Below, one piece after another: positions 9,043-18,526 of a stretch of DNA of 35,326 nucleotides (position 1 is its first letter; each line of letters opens with the position of its first letter). The stretch covers positions 1 through 35,326 of the forward strand of contig CACGFX010000011.1 in assembly GCA_902572395.1 (NCBI GenBank), given 5' to 3'. Under the pieces are notes generated by a model. It was not told the origin of the DNA and searched no databases. It was given only the letters and a program-made list of their open reading frames with translations. This stretch comes from an uncultured Synechococcaceae cyanobacterium. GTDB taxonomy: Bacteria > Cyanobacteriota > Cyanobacteriia > PCC-6307 > Cyanobiaceae. A program made the translations under genes and the position numbers.

Positions 9043-9717
9043 TTGGATTCAAACAGTAGTAAAAATAATAACGAAAAATCGCCTTATGAAATTCTAGGTG
9101 TAAAAGAAGGTGCTGCTTTTGAGGATATTCAGAAGGCTAGAGATATTAAAGTTAAAGAGGCTGGTGAAGATTTAATTTTAAAAGCGAAAATAGAATCTTC
9201 CTTTGATCAATTACTCATGGGGAGTTTGAAAGCCAGGCAATCAGGAAATGTAAGCTATGAAGCTGTGAGTGCCTCAAAAAAAGAAAAACAAATTAATCAA
9301 TTTACCAATAATAATTTCCCACTTCTTTCTAAGATAAAAAATTTAAATAATAACTCTAAAAATACAAGTCAGTATAGTCTGCCAAAAATAACTACCCCAT
9401 CATTTGATAATCTTTCAATAAAAATATCTGTTGGGCTATTATTTTTAATTTTGTTATTTATCAGTCCAGACTCTAATAATAGACTTTTACTCTCTATCTC
9501 AACATTAATACTTACCTATACTCAAATTAAATCGGGGAAAAGATTTATAGGTTCTCTGGGTTGGAGCGTTACCTTTCTCTCGATAGGATTAATATTTGGT
9601 GGATTACTTGAAAATAATTCTTTCATCCAGGAAGTATCAAACAACTCTTTATCAATACAAAAAATTCAAAGTATTCCAGCCATGGTTATTTTATGGCTAG
9701 GCATAATTCTTTTATGA
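9043..9717 (+). CDS. CPP1-like protein (J-like domain plus membrane domain, DUF3353)
   Basis: The 224-residue protein opens with a J-like domain ([20 protein letters not shown], about residues 13-60) that lacks the HPD tripeptide needed to stimulate Hsp70. After a polar linker come about four membrane segments (residues about 125-224). This is the layout of the plant and cyanobacterial CPP1/DUF3353 family; plant CPP1 stabilises protochlorophyllide oxidoreductase, so a role in chlorophyll synthesis is possible but inferred. The frame has no ATG near the start and uses TTG at 9043. Its end overlaps the convergent hslO by 6 bp. Confidence 0.8.
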   Translation: MDSNSSKNNNEKSPYEILGVKEGAAFEDIQKARDIKVKEAGEDLILKAKIESSFDQLLMGSLKARQSGNVSYEAVSASKKEKQINQFTNNNFPLLSKIKNLNNNSKNTSQYSLPKITTPSFDNLSIKISVGLLFLILLFISPDSNNRLLLSISTLILTYTQIKSGKRFIGSLGWSVTFLSIGLIFGGLLENNSFIQEVSNNSLSIQKIQSIPAMVILWLGIILL

Positions 9718-10620
9718 TTGATTTTCTATCATCGATTTAATTTCTTCATAATTTATAAGATATTTATTTTTACAAAATTCACAAACCAACTCCGCTTTGC
9801 CATCTTTCTTGAGGATATCCTCTAACTCGCTTTTATCTAGTATTTTCATCGCATTTAAACTTCTTTGTTTGGAACATTTGCATTTAAAACTCACTGCTTG
9901 GGAACGGGCTTTTTCAGAGATTGATTTATCGTCAATATCGGGAAATATATTTCTAATTAACGAAAGAAGATTATCTTTTGACTTAAATAGGTCTTCGCTG
10001 AAAGAATTAATTTCTTTACATCTTTCTTCAAGTAATGAGATTAGTAGTGGGTCAGTATCTTTTTTAGGTAGAACTTGAGCTAATAAGCCACCACTACAAA
10101 TAACACTTTTATTTTGAATTTTTTCTCCAATAAATACAGCAGAGGGCGTTTGCTCTGAATGATATAAATATGAAGCTAAGTCTTCAGCAATATTTCCATT
10201 TACTAATTCAACAGTGCTTGTAAAGGGTTCTCCAAATCCACTATCTCTAATTACATTTAAATATCCTCTACCTAATGCTTTTGTAAAATCAAAAGAATAT
10301 TTATTATTACCTTTTTTGACTAGGTCTAATTCTAAACTAGGATTCCCTACATAACCTCTAACTTTTCCGTCTCTACCTGCATCAACTAGCAATCCTTTTA
10401 AAGGTCCGTCAGATCTAACTCTTAAAGTAACTCTCCCATGCATTATCTTCATCGAGCTTGCCAAAAGTAGTGAAGCACTAAATGCTCTTCCTAAGATACA
10501 GGTGGCTAAATAAGAAAGACCGTGCCTTTTTTTTGCTTCTAAAGAAGATTCTGTTGTTAAGACCGCAACTAATCTTATTCCTCCATTTGCTGCAGTAGCC
10601 CGAACTATCCTATCCGGCAT
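9712..10620 (-). CDS. hslO: Redox-regulated chaperone Hsp33
   Basis: Hsp33 is a cytosolic holdase that is switched on when its zinc centre is oxidised. The 302-residue length is standard and the four zinc-binding cysteines are all present: C247 and C249 (KCKCS), and C280 and C283 (CEFC), giving the CXC-X30-CXXC pattern. The N-terminal dimer domain ([20 protein letters not shown]) is typical. Its start overlaps the end of the upstream ABC ATPase gene by 11 bp, so the two are translationally linked. It also overlaps the convergent CPP1-like gene. Confidence 0.95.
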   Translation of the reverse strand: MPDRIVRATAANGGIRLVAVLTTESSLEAKKRHGLSYLATCILGRAFSASLLLASSMKIMHGRVTLRVRSDGPLKGLLVDAGRDGKVRGYVGNPSLELDLVKKGNNKYSFDFTKALGRGYLNVIRDSGFGEPFTSTVELVNGNIAEDLASYLYHSEQTPSAVFIGEKIQNKSVICSGGLLAQVLPKKDTDPLLISLLEERCKEINSFSEDLFKSKDNLLSLIRNIFPDIDDKSISEKARSQAVSFKCKCSKQRSLNAMKILDKSELEDILKKDGKAELVCEFCKNKYLINYEEIKSMIENQS

Positions 10621-11257
10621 GATTTTCTTTCATAAAATTTTTGATTTTCCCTTTTTCCAAGAATAATATCCTAGAAGGAATTCCCTCAAATAAGGCAGGT
10701 TCATGAGTAACAATAATAATTGTATTTTTATTTTTTAAATCAAGAATTAAATTCTTCACATCATTTCTCATTGAATAGTCTAATCCAGCAGTTGGTTCAT
10801 CAAGTAAAAGAATTGAGGGGTTTCTAAGTAGTTGAACTGCTACAGCTAACCGCCTTTGTTGTCCGCCACTTAGCTGCTCTGGTGGTTGAGTCAGATTAAT
10901 TTTTTTCAAACCAACTTTATTTAAAATTATTTCTATATTTTTTTCTCTTAAAGATTTATGGCCTATTTTTAATTCTTTCCCAATGGTTGTACCTATAAAG
11001 TATCTTTCAGGAAATTGGAATACTACTCCACAAAACCATCTTCTTTGTCTAGAAGACAAGATTTTATTTTTCCAAGTAATTTTTCCTTTTTGTGGATTTG
11101 TTAATCCGCTTATTATTTCGAGTAGTGTCGTTTTCCCAGAACCACTATTGCCGCAAATTAAAATGATTTCATTTTCATGAACTTTTAAATTTAAATTGTC
11201 AATTATTTTTCTTTCACCAGTTTGGGGTTGATAAGCTATTTCTTTTAAATCAAGCAT
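10610..11257 (-). CDS. ABC transporter ATP-binding protein
   Basis: The 215-residue product is a single nucleotide-binding domain with Walker [13 protein letters not shown] (about residues 36-47), Q-loop region [10 protein letters not shown], signature [13 protein letters not shown], Walker [13 protein letters not shown] and H-loop IIVTHEP. The QFPE Q-loop is common in the CbiO/EcfA group of energy-coupling-factor or metal transporters, so that is the best guess. No permease gene is adjacent, so the partner and substrate are unknown. It overlaps hslO by 11 bp and probably shares its transcript. Confidence 0.85.
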   Translation of the reverse strand: MLDLKEIAYQPQTGERKIIDNLNLKVHENEIILICGNSGSGKTTLLEIISGLTNPQKGKITWKNKILSSRQRRWFCGVVFQFPERYFIGTTIGKELKIGHKSLREKNIEIILNKVGLKKINLTQPPEQLSGGQQRRLAVAVQLLRNPSILLLDEPTAGLDYSMRNDVKNLILDLKNKNTIIIVTHEPALFEGIPSRILFLEKGKIKNFMKENHAG

Positions 11258-11340
11258 TATTAATTAAGTTATAGGTATGAATTTGAATCTAGTAATAACT
11301 TACTTATAATAGCTGTAAATATAAAAAGATATTAGTCAAT

Positions 11341-11784
11341 ATGAATATTATTTTTAGGGAAGTTGATCCTTTTAATTGTTGGATATGGGTCAGGTTTTCA
11401 GAATCGCCAACTCAAGATGAAAAAAATTATTTAGATGGTGTTTTTGATAGTTGGTACGTTTTAGGAAGGTTAGGTGGATTTAATTCTGAAAATTTGCAAA
11501 CTCATGAAGAGGGTTCCGATCTAAGTTGGATGTCCTACGATAATGAACAAAAAAATGCATCTCTTCCAGCCTTAATGCATAATTTAGGAATCATGGAATA
11601 TCAAAACCTGTGGGGAAGATGTTGGGTTGATTTTGGAACTTCAGACTCCATTTCAATAGATATATTAATTAATTCTTTGAATGAGATATCAAATAATTAT
11701 GTAAAAATTGAAGAGTTAATTATTGGGGGTGAAAATAATGATTGGGCAATTGAAGAACATGAAGATTTAGTTTTTAAAGATTAA
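11341..11784 (+). CDS. DUF3531-family protein
   Basis: The 147-residue soluble protein starts MNIIFREVDPFNCWIWVRF and contains SWYVLGRLGGFNSENLQ, LSWMSY and MEYQNLWGRCWVDFGTSD, all typical of the cyanobacterial and plastid DUF3531 family. The function is unknown. It lacks signal peptide and membrane segments. It is first in a tight plus-strand set with rsmE (9 bp gap) and the DUF92 gene (6 bp gap), which are probably one operon, and is divergent from the ABC ATPase at 11257. Confidence 0.8.
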   Translation: MNIIFREVDPFNCWIWVRFSESPTQDEKNYLDGVFDSWYVLGRLGGFNSENLQTHEEGSDLSWMSYDNEQKNASLPALMHNLGIMEYQNLWGRCWVDFGTSDSISIDILINSLNEISNNYVKIEELIIGGENNDWAIEEHEDLVFKD

Positions 11785-11793
11785 GTATTTTAG

Positions 11794-12567
11794 ATGGAAG
11801 ACTTAACAAGATTAATTATTTCCCATGAGAGAATTGAAAATATTAAGAACAAAAACTTAGAACTTTCTAAAGAAGAGGCTCATTATTTAAATAAAGTAAT
11901 GAGGATAAAAAATGGTAAAGAAATATTTATAGGTGACGGAGAGGGTTCATTATGGAAAGCTATAAAAGTTAAAAATGATTGTTTAGAAATAATTCAATTA
12001 AAAAAACCTTACTTATTTCAAGAAAAAGAAATTTTCTCATTAGGCATAGCTGTTGTTATACCAAAAAGTGGGTTTGAGGATATTTTAAAAATGTGTACTG
12101 AAATAGGAATTGATTTTATACAGCCATTATTTTCAGAAAGACAGGTAAACAAAAATTTAAATTTTTCTAGAAAACTTTTGAGATGGAATTTAATTATCAA
12201 AGAAGCAGTTGAGCAAAGTGAGAGATTATGGAAACCATCTATTTTAAATGGAATGGATATTATTAAATGGCTAAAAAGTAGAGATAATCAAGAAAGAATT
12301 TCAATTTCTATAACTAGAGAAGAAACACTATATGACTTAAATCAATGGTTAAGAAAACAACAAGAATTTGGAAATAAAAAAGGAGGTATTTTTTGGAATG
12401 TAATTGGCCCTGAAGGAGGTTGGTCCTCTAAAGAAATTGATTTTTTTAATAAAAATAATATTACCTTTGTTAAACTTTCCGACACTATCTTAAGAACTTC
12501 GACAGCTAGTATTAACGCATCATCAATTCTAAATCAGTGGAGAATTGATTTGAAATTAACGAATTAA
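11794..12567 (+). CDS. rsmE: 16S rRNA (uracil-1498-N3)-methyltransferase
   Basis: RsmE methylates N3 of U1498 in 16S rRNA using S-adenosylmethionine. The 257-residue product has the N-terminal PUA-like part (HYLNKVMRIKNGKEIFIGDG) and the C-terminal SPOUT knot with its motifs VIGPEGGWSSKEIDFF and LSDTILRTSTASINA. Length is normal for the family. It sits between DUF3531 and DUF92 genes with gaps under 10 bp. Confidence 0.93.
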   Translation: MEDLTRLIISHERIENIKNKNLELSKEEAHYLNKVMRIKNGKEIFIGDGEGSLWKAIKVKNDCLEIIQLKKPYLFQEKEIFSLGIAVVIPKSGFEDILKMCTEIGIDFIQPLFSERQVNKNLNFSRKLLRWNLIIKEAVEQSERLWKPSILNGMDIIKWLKSRDNQERISISITREETLYDLNQWLRKQQEFGNKKGGIFWNVIGPEGGWSSKEIDFFNKNNITFVKLSDTILRTSTASINASSILNQWRIDLKLTN

Positions 12568-12573
12568 ATAAAT

Positions 12574-13317
12574 ATGGATTTAATTAGAAATCAATTTTTA
12601 ATAGGTTTTTGCATTAATTTTATTTTGATTTATATATTTTGCAAGATTCCTTTGATGACGAAAAGTGGTTGGGTAAGTGCAGGCATCTTAGGCACAATTT
12701 TGTGGGGATGTTTGTCTTGGCAGGGATGGATGTCAGTCGTAATTTATTTATTATTTGGATCTCTCGTTACCAAAATAGGTTTTAAATTTAAAAAAGCACA
12801 AGGAATTGCTGAAAAAAGAGGCGGGAGAAGAGGTCCTGAGAATGTATGGGGCTCTGCAGCTACAGGATTATTTCTTGCCATTATGACCAAATTTAATTCT
12901 GCCAATGTAGTGATGTTTAAAGTAGGTTTTGCTGCAAGTTTTGCTGCAAAGTTGGCGGATACTTTTGGTAGCGAAATTGGGAAAAGATTTGGTAAAGACA
13001 CATACTTAATTACTTCACTTAAAAAGGTGGATAGAGGAACTGAAGGTGGAATAAGTATAGAAGGAACATTAGCTAGTGTTTTGGGATCAATATTTATGGC
13101 TTTTATAATGCTTCGTCTATCAATTATTTTTACAAAATATCATTTTATAGTTGTTGTAGTTTCTGGATTCTTGGCAACACTTTCTGAAAGTATTATTGGT
13201 GCTCAATTTCAAAACAAATATAAATTAAGTAATGAATTGGTAAATGCTATTCAGACAAGTATTGCTTCTGTTTTTGCTATCTTTGCGCTTATTTTATATT
13301 CATATTTTTTAAATTAA
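12574..13317 (+). CDS. DUF92/TMEM19-family membrane protein (VTE6-like)
   Basis: The 247-residue protein has about six membrane segments and the DUF92 family marks: TKSGWVSAGILGTILWG near residue 30, KRGGRRGPENVWGSAATG near 90, and ASFAAKLADTFGSEIGKRFG near 125. The plant member VTE6 phosphorylates phytyl phosphate to phytyl diphosphate during chlorophyll phytol recycling for tocopherol synthesis. A phytyl-phosphate or polyprenyl-phosphate kinase role is therefore a fair guess but not proven from sequence. It closes the DUF3531-rsmE-DUF92 unit. Confidence 0.82.
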   Translation: MDLIRNQFLIGFCINFILIYIFCKIPLMTKSGWVSAGILGTILWGCLSWQGWMSVVIYLLFGSLVTKIGFKFKKAQGIAEKRGGRRGPENVWGSAATGLFLAIMTKFNSANVVMFKVGFAASFAAKLADTFGSEIGKRFGKDTYLITSLKKVDRGTEGGISIEGTLASVLGSIFMAFIMLRLSIIFTKYHFIVVVVSGFLATLSESIIGAQFQNKYKLSNELVNAIQTSIASVFAIFALILYSYFLN

Positions 13318-13333
13318 TAATATTTGGAAAGAC

Positions 13334-13978
13334 CTAGGATTCCTTCCATTTTGTAAGAATCTCCCAGCTTTTAAGTCTTTGGAAAAGCCAGAAATGACCT
13401 TCGGAATTTAGATGAATCCCATCATGCGTAATCCAATTTTTACTCCTTTTATCAGAGTACATTTCTCTAAAAGTAGGAAGAAATGGGACATTCTGATTGA
13501 GGCATACTTCCTCCATCCTCCTTTCATAAGAATTACAAAAAACATTTGAGTACCATAGACATCCTGCGAACGGCATTTTGCTTTCGTCAACTGGTGTCAG
13601 ACCAATAACAAATACATTTGTTTGAGAGTTCATTTCATTAATTAGCCTCTCTAATCCATATTCAAATCCATCTATATCTAATTGATGTCTTCCATTTATC
13701 TGACCAATTGCTGCAGTATCGTTAAGACCTACATTTAGTAGGATTGCTTTAGGTTTATTTCTTCTCGTTTCTCCTCTAGATGACCATTCTTTTTCCCATC
13801 TAGATGAAACTTTTTCTATCCCATCTCCCCTAACGCCAAGTTGATAAATAATTGGCCCATTGTGGTTATTGCACCAATCTTTTCTAAGCCTCTCACACCA
13901 TCCACCACCCTCATTATCTCCCCATCCATAGACTGAGCTATCTCCAATTACAACTAGCTGTTTTGGTAAACTAATCAC
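13334..13978 (-). CDS. SGNH/GDSL-family hydrolase
   Basis: The 214-residue product carries the SGNH hydrolase blocks: block I VVIGDSSVYGWGDNEGGGW with nucleophile S14, block II glycine in YQLGVRGDGI, block III NVGLNDTA with the oxyanion asparagine, and block V DGIHLNSEGH holding the catalytic Asp and His. Families with this layout are esterases, lipases or deacylases; the substrate cannot be read. There is no signal peptide, so it acts in the cytosol. It lies 48 bp after phnE on the same strand and might share its transcript. Confidence 0.85.
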   Translation of the reverse strand: MISLPKQLVVIGDSSVYGWGDNEGGGWCERLRKDWCNNHNGPIIYQLGVRGDGIEKVSSRWEKEWSSRGETRRNKPKAILLNVGLNDTAAIGQINGRHQLDIDGFEYGLERLINEMNSQTNVFVIGLTPVDESKMPFAGCLWYSNVFCNSYERRMEEVCLNQNVPFLPTFREMYSDKRSKNWITHDGIHLNSEGHFWLFQRLKSWEILTKWKES

Positions 13979-14026
13979 TATAACCGGAAAAAATAATTAC
14001 TTGATTTAACAAATTATTCTTACAAA

Positions 14027-15529
14027 TCAAGTTAAACTATTTTTGATTTTACCATTTATTAATTCGCCAACTATTGCGATGAAGCTATAAGCTATCAATA
14101 ATATTATAACTTCTTGCCATGCGAAGGAACTTAGTGATTCTTGCAATTGCCAACCTAGACCAACACTTCCAATAACCCCAACAATTGCAGTTTCTCTAAT
14201 AATAATGTCAGATCTATAAGCGCAATATGCTAAGTAACTTTTTGCTTGTTGAGAAAATAAACCTAAAAGCCAACTAGTCTTTTTTGAGATTCCTAGAGAT
14301 TTCATCGCAATATAATTTCTCTTGTCTTGGCTATCTAGATTTGTAAAAAGTAATTTGCTAGTAATACCAGCGTTGTGGAGACCTAATGTTAAAGCTGCTA
14401 AAGATAAAGAAGGATTATTAAAAGTTAATAGAGTTAGAAGTATTACAGGTGTAGGTATTAAACGTAATAAAAATGCAAAAATTTTTATAAAAATTTTAGA
14501 AGTTTTGTTGTTAAAAATTCCTATTACTAATGGAGGTAAACTAATTGCGATTCCTGTTGATAAAAGACTTAAAATTATTGTTTCTAATATAAGTTTTAAG
14601 AAATCAAATAATCCTAAATCTGAGCTTGATTTAAATAGAGAACTAAAGGAATTAAAATTTTCAAAATTATTATTAAAAATAAAATAAAGAAAATATGAAA
14701 AAGAAAATAATATTGTTATGAAAAAAACTGAAATAAAAAAAATAGATAGGATTTTATTTGTAGTTTTAAATTTTATTTTTTTGAATATTAATCCAGAAAG
14801 AATTATCAAAATTGCCAAGGACCATAAATAAGTCCATAACTCTCTAAAATTCAAAGTTTGGAAAGATAAAAAAATACTGGTACCTATTCCTCCAATCCCA
14901 AAAAGTCCTAAAATCACCGTACTTCTTATTGAACACTCTAATCGATATAAACCAAAGTTTTTAAATGTATTTATTATTGGATTCCATATTAAAGTTAGTA
15001 AAGAAGAAAATTTAGGTGCATTTATTTGACTTATAGATTCAAAACTTTTGTAGTCAATAGTTTCTAATTGTTCAGCAAAAACTTTTGAATTTACAGCAAT
15101 ATAAGGTATACATATAGCTATTATTCCTATCGAAAAATTTATTCCATATATTTGTATTAATAGTATTCCCCAAACCACTTCGTGTATAGATCTAATTATT
15201 GTTAGAAAAAACCTTATTATGAGGTAAAAAAAATTTGGAATATTAAAGATTTTATAAAAAATATTTGAGGAAATTATTCCAAAAATTCCTCCAAAAATAA
15301 TACTTACTAACCAACTAAAAAAACCAATTAAGATAGTTTCATTTAATCGCTTAATTACGGTAATAATGATTACATTATCGATCTTGGGATTAAATGCAGA
15401 AATTAAGAATTCTTGGAATAATTTAAATCCTCCAAAATGAATATTGTTTATTAATTGATACCCTAGAGGTATGCATACCAAAATTGGAAGAAAAGATAAT
15501 GAGGTATAGTTTAGTTTAAATTTACTCAA
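14027..15529 (-). CDS. phnE: Phosphonate/phosphite ABC transporter permease, double-length
   Basis: At 500 residues this is roughly twice a usual PhnE (about 270) and is two permease domains in one chain. The first ends in a typical segment, SIRSTVILGLFGIGGIGTSI (about residues 200-220), and the second repeats the pattern with ETAIVGVIGSVGLGWQLQES near residue 450. Each has the coupling loop that docks on the ATPase, such as AMKSLGISKKTSWL. About ten to twelve membrane helices are visible. It is the last gene of aspC-phnD-phnC-phnE, starting 4 bp after phnC ends. Confidence 0.88.
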   Translation of the reverse strand: MSKFKLNYTSLSFLPILVCIPLGYQLINNIHFGGFKLFQEFLISAFNPKIDNVIIITVIKRLNETILIGFFSWLVSIIFGGIFGIISSNIFYKIFNIPNFFYLIIRFFLTIIRSIHEVVWGILLIQIYGINFSIGIIAICIPYIAVNSKVFAEQLETIDYKSFESISQINAPKFSSLLTLIWNPIINTFKNFGLYRLECSIRSTVILGLFGIGGIGTSIFLSFQTLNFRELWTYLWSLAILIILSGLIFKKIKFKTTNKILSIFFISVFFITILFSFSYFLYFIFNNNFENFNSFSSLFKSSSDLGLFDFLKLILETIILSLLSTGIAISLPPLVIGIFNNKTSKIFIKIFAFLLRLIPTPVILLTLLTFNNPSLSLAALTLGLHNAGITSKLLFTNLDSQDKRNYIAMKSLGISKKTSWLLGLFSQQAKSYLAYCAYRSDIIIRETAIVGVIGSVGLGWQLQESLSSFAWQEVIILLIAYSFIAIVGELINGKIKNSLT

Positions 15530-15533
15530 CTAA

Positions 15534-16274
15534 TTAATATATTTTGTCTAAATGAAGCTTCTTTAAGTTATTTCTTTTAATATTGAACAAAATTTTACCA
15601 TCCCTTATCCCAACAACTTTATCAAAATCGTTCAGCAAATCTAATCTATGTAATGCAACTAATGCTGTCTTTGGGGATTTTTTTGTATTATTTTTATCTA
15701 CATTTTCTAGAAGCAGGTTTTTAATTGTTGTTATCAATTTGGGATCTAAATTATTAAAAGGCTCATCTGCAAGTAAAATATTTGATCCTTGAATTAATGA
15801 TCTAGCTATAGCCACCCTTTGCTTTTGCCCCCCAGATAGTTTTCTTATTTTTTTTTCGTAAACAGATTTACTAAGTCTACATAATTGCATATATTTATGA
15901 GCCTTCTTAAAAGAACTTATATTTAGCAAATTTTTAAAAGCGAAATAAAAATTGTTTTCCGCTAGTTGTCCACAATTAACATTTTGTTCTGCAGAGAGAT
16001 CTTCTATTAATCTTAAATCTTGCCAAATAGTTGTTATCATACTTTTCTGCTTTCTATCTAATTCCTCGAAACTTTTATTGAATAATTTAACCTCACCTTG
16101 GGTTGGGTTGATAGTGCCATTAAGTACTGATATAAGTGTAGTTTTTCCTGAACCGCTTTTACCTAAAAGTGCAATTTTTTCCCCTGTATTTATTTTTAAA
16201 TTTACTTTATTTAGAATCAGATTATTTTTGTATTTATAAGATATATTTTTTAATTCTAAGAGAGTATTATTCAT
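15534..16274 (-). CDS. phnC: Phosphonate/phosphite ABC transporter ATPase
   Basis: The 246-residue protein is the nucleotide-binding subunit, with Walker [15 protein letters not shown] near residue 36, Q-loop TIWQDLRLIEDLS, signature LSGGQKQRVAIA near 145, and Walker B ILLADEPFNNLD. The spacing and the WQD Q-loop agree with PhnC. Its start overlaps the end of phnD by 4 bp (ATGA-type overlap) and phnE follows by 4 bp, so the three are one unit. Confidence 0.92.
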   Translation of the reverse strand: MNNTLLELKNISYKYKNNLILNKVNLKINTGEKIALLGKSGSGKTTLISVLNGTINPTQGEVKLFNKSFEELDRKQKSMITTIWQDLRLIEDLSAEQNVNCGQLAENNFYFAFKNLLNISSFKKAHKYMQLCRLSKSVYEKKIRKLSGGQKQRVAIARSLIQGSNILLADEPFNNLDPKLITTIKNLLLENVDKNNTKKSPKTALVALHRLDLLNDFDKVVGIRDGKILFNIKRNNLKKLHLDKIY

Positions 16275-17164
16275 CTAATTTTATTTAATTTCCTACCTAT
16301 TTCCTCTATATTTTTATACTGTTTTGCTTCTACATTTATAAATCTTTTTGCATTGAACATATCTAAGATCTGTTTATGTGATTTTTGATTTATATCTAAA
16401 TTTAGAATTACTGATTTAAGTTCTTTTGAAAACCCTTTACCGAATCTATTTTCGAGATCCCCTTGAGCTAACCAATGATAGTCAACATAATCTGGAGTTA
16501 TCCAGAATATTTCTAAATTACTTGTTCTTTTGGGATGATTTTTAAGATTGTTTTCCCAAACTTGTTTATTTAAAGCTCCAGCATCAAATGCCCCACTATT
16601 AACTAAAGCTATAGTGGCATCATGACTCCCACTAAAACCTGCTTTTTTTCCTTTAAAGTGTTTAATTTCTACCCCTGCTCGATTTAAAAAATATTCTGGC
16701 ATTAATCTTCCAGAAGTTGAGTTTTCAGAACCAAAAGTAAATCTTAAATTCTTTAGTTTTTTAAGTCCTTTAATGTTTGAAATTGAGTTAAGGTTTAAAT
16801 TTTTGTTTATTATAAAAACACTTTTAAATTCCTTATCGATATCTCTTTGAGCTATGACAATTGAATTAGGAGTTTGTAATCTTGCTTGAACTCCTGATAA
16901 ACCGCCAAACCAAACTAAATCTAAATCTTTAGTTCTAAATCCAGTTACTGCTGCAACATAATTAATAACAGGAATGTATTTAACTTCTACATCAAGTTGT
17001 TTGGATAATTCTTTTGAAAATAAATTAAATCTTTTGTCCAAAACATCTTGGTTTTGATCAGGTATTGCTCCAACTTTTAAAACTTTGGGATTTGAAAATA
17101 CAGGTGATGAAAAAATTGAAAATAATATAGATGAAATTAGTAAGTAATTTTTTAAACTAATCAT
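16271..17164 (-). CDS. phnD: Phosphonate/phosphite-binding periplasmic protein
   Basis: The 297-residue product has a signal peptide (MISLKNYLLISSILFSIFSS, probable cut after PVFS) followed by a PhnD-type type II binding fold, with VGAIPDQNQDVLDKRF, DLVWFGGLSGVQAR and the ligand-pocket region FGSENSTSGRLMPEYF. In Prochlorococcus a PhnD protein of this type has been shown to bind phosphite and related reduced phosphorus compounds (general knowledge). There is no C-P lyase or ptxD in view, so what the cell does with the substrate is open. It begins 22 bp after aspC ends, on the same strand. Confidence 0.9.
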   Translation of the reverse strand: MISLKNYLLISSILFSIFSSPVFSNPKVLKVGAIPDQNQDVLDKRFNLFSKELSKQLDVEVKYIPVINYVAAVTGFRTKDLDLVWFGGLSGVQARLQTPNSIVIAQRDIDKEFKSVFIINKNLNLNSISNIKGLKKLKNLRFTFGSENSTSGRLMPEYFLNRAGVEIKHFKGKKAGFSGSHDATIALVNSGAFDAGALNKQVWENNLKNHPKRTSNLEIFWITPDYVDYHWLAQGDLENRFGKGFSKELKSVILNLDINQKSHKQILDMFNAKRFINVEAKQYKNIEEIGRKLNKIR

Positions 17165-17186
17165 AAAGCCTTTATTTAATCAACAA

Positions 17187-18365
17187 TTAATAATATTTGG
17201 AAATTGCTTTTTTAAGCCTTTGTAGTCCATCTTTTATTCTAATCTCTGATGTAGCACAAGATATTCTTATACATTTGTCAGCCCCAAAAGCTTTTCCAGG
17301 TACAACAACTAATCCAAAATCTTGAAGGGCTTTGTTGCAGAAATCAACGGAAGTAATTGAAGAGTTAGGTAATTTTGGAAATGCGTAAAATGCTCCATTA
17401 GGTTCTTCAATATAAATACCATTTATATTCTTAAGGCCCTCATAGAGAAGACTTCTTCTTTGATCATAATGGCTATTTATCATTGAGAAAAATTCATTAT
17501 TAATTTTTAAAGCCTCTAAAGCACCTTTTTGAACAAAAGAGCAAACATTACTTGTACTTTGACTTTGTAATGCTGAGGATGCTTTGATAATATCTTTTGG
17601 ACCTACTAAATAACCAATCCTCCAGCCTGTCATAGCCCATCCTTTCGCAAATCCATTTATTATAAAAATTCTTTCTTTTAAGTCATTTGCTAATGAAGAT
17701 AAACTGTAGTGTTTAAATTCTTTTTTAAGGATTAGTTCGTAAATCTCATCAGATAGAATATTGATATTTGGATTTTCTCTGGCTAAATCGGCAATTTGTA
17801 ATAATTCTTCCTTTGACATAACTCTTCCAGTAGGGTTATTAGGAGAATTGATAATTATAAATTTAGTTTTTGAAGAGACTTTAGACTTCAAATCTTTTAT
17901 ATTTATTTTGAATCCATCTTCTGCAGAAGAATTTGTAAAAATTGGTTTTCCACCCGCCAATCTAACCATCTGGGGATAACTTAACCAATATGGAGAAGGA
18001 ATAATAACTTCGTCTCCAGTATTTAACAAGACCTGGAAAAGATTATATATTGCTTGCTTAGCACCATTTGTGACCATTACATTTTCAAATTCATAATTTA
18101 AATCGTTTTGAATTTGAAGTTTATTTGCAATTGCTTTACGGAGATCTAAATTCCCCGCTGCAGGCCCGTACTTTGTAAATCCATCAAATATAGCTTTACT
18201 TGTAGCCTCTATAACTTCTTTTGGGGCATCAAAATCAGGTTCTCCTGCACTTAAATTGCAAATATCTATTCCTTCTGCAGATAATTGATTTGCTTTAGCA
18301 CTTATCTGCAATGTAAGAGAAGGCTCAATTGAAAGTGCCCGATCAGATAAATTAACTTGACTCAT
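17187..18365 (-). CDS. aspC: Aspartate aminotransferase, class I PLP enzyme
   Basis: This fold-type I aminotransferase moves the amino group between aspartate and 2-oxoglutarate. From the ATG at 18365 it has 392 residues; a TTG at 18383 would add six. Visible marks are LSAGEPDFDAPKEV, VTNGAKQAIYNLF, the cofactor-ring motif NSPNNPTGRVMS, and the PLP lysine in NGFAKGWAMTGWRIGYLVG. The terminal arginine that binds the substrate carboxylate is in CIRISCATS. It is followed 22 bp later by phnD, a link seen as gene order only. Confidence 0.9.
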   Translation of the reverse strand: MSQVNLSDRALSIEPSLTLQISAKANQLSAEGIDICNLSAGEPDFDAPKEVIEATSKAIFDGFTKYGPAAGNLDLRKAIANKLQIQNDLNYEFENVMVTNGAKQAIYNLFQVLLNTGDEVIIPSPYWLSYPQMVRLAGGKPIFTNSSAEDGFKINIKDLKSKVSSKTKFIIINSPNNPTGRVMSKEELLQIADLARENPNINILSDEIYELILKKEFKHYSLSSLANDLKERIFIINGFAKGWAMTGWRIGYLVGPKDIIKASSALQSQSTSNVCSFVQKGALEALKINNEFFSMINSHYDQRRSLLYEGLKNINGIYIEEPNGAFYAFPKLPNSSITSVDFCNKALQDFGLVVVPGKAFGADKCIRISCATSEIRIKDGLQRLKKAISKYY

Positions 18366-18526
18366 TGACTTATGACTTTTCAAATATGACTTTTAATAAT
18401 GACAAATGCATAAATTAAGAATAAATAAAACTATCACACTATGGTTTAATTTAGTTCATTTTCTTAATCTATTTTATTTTCATGTTTTGAGTTCTTAAGA
18501 TAAAAATATTTAAAGTTTTATTTTCG

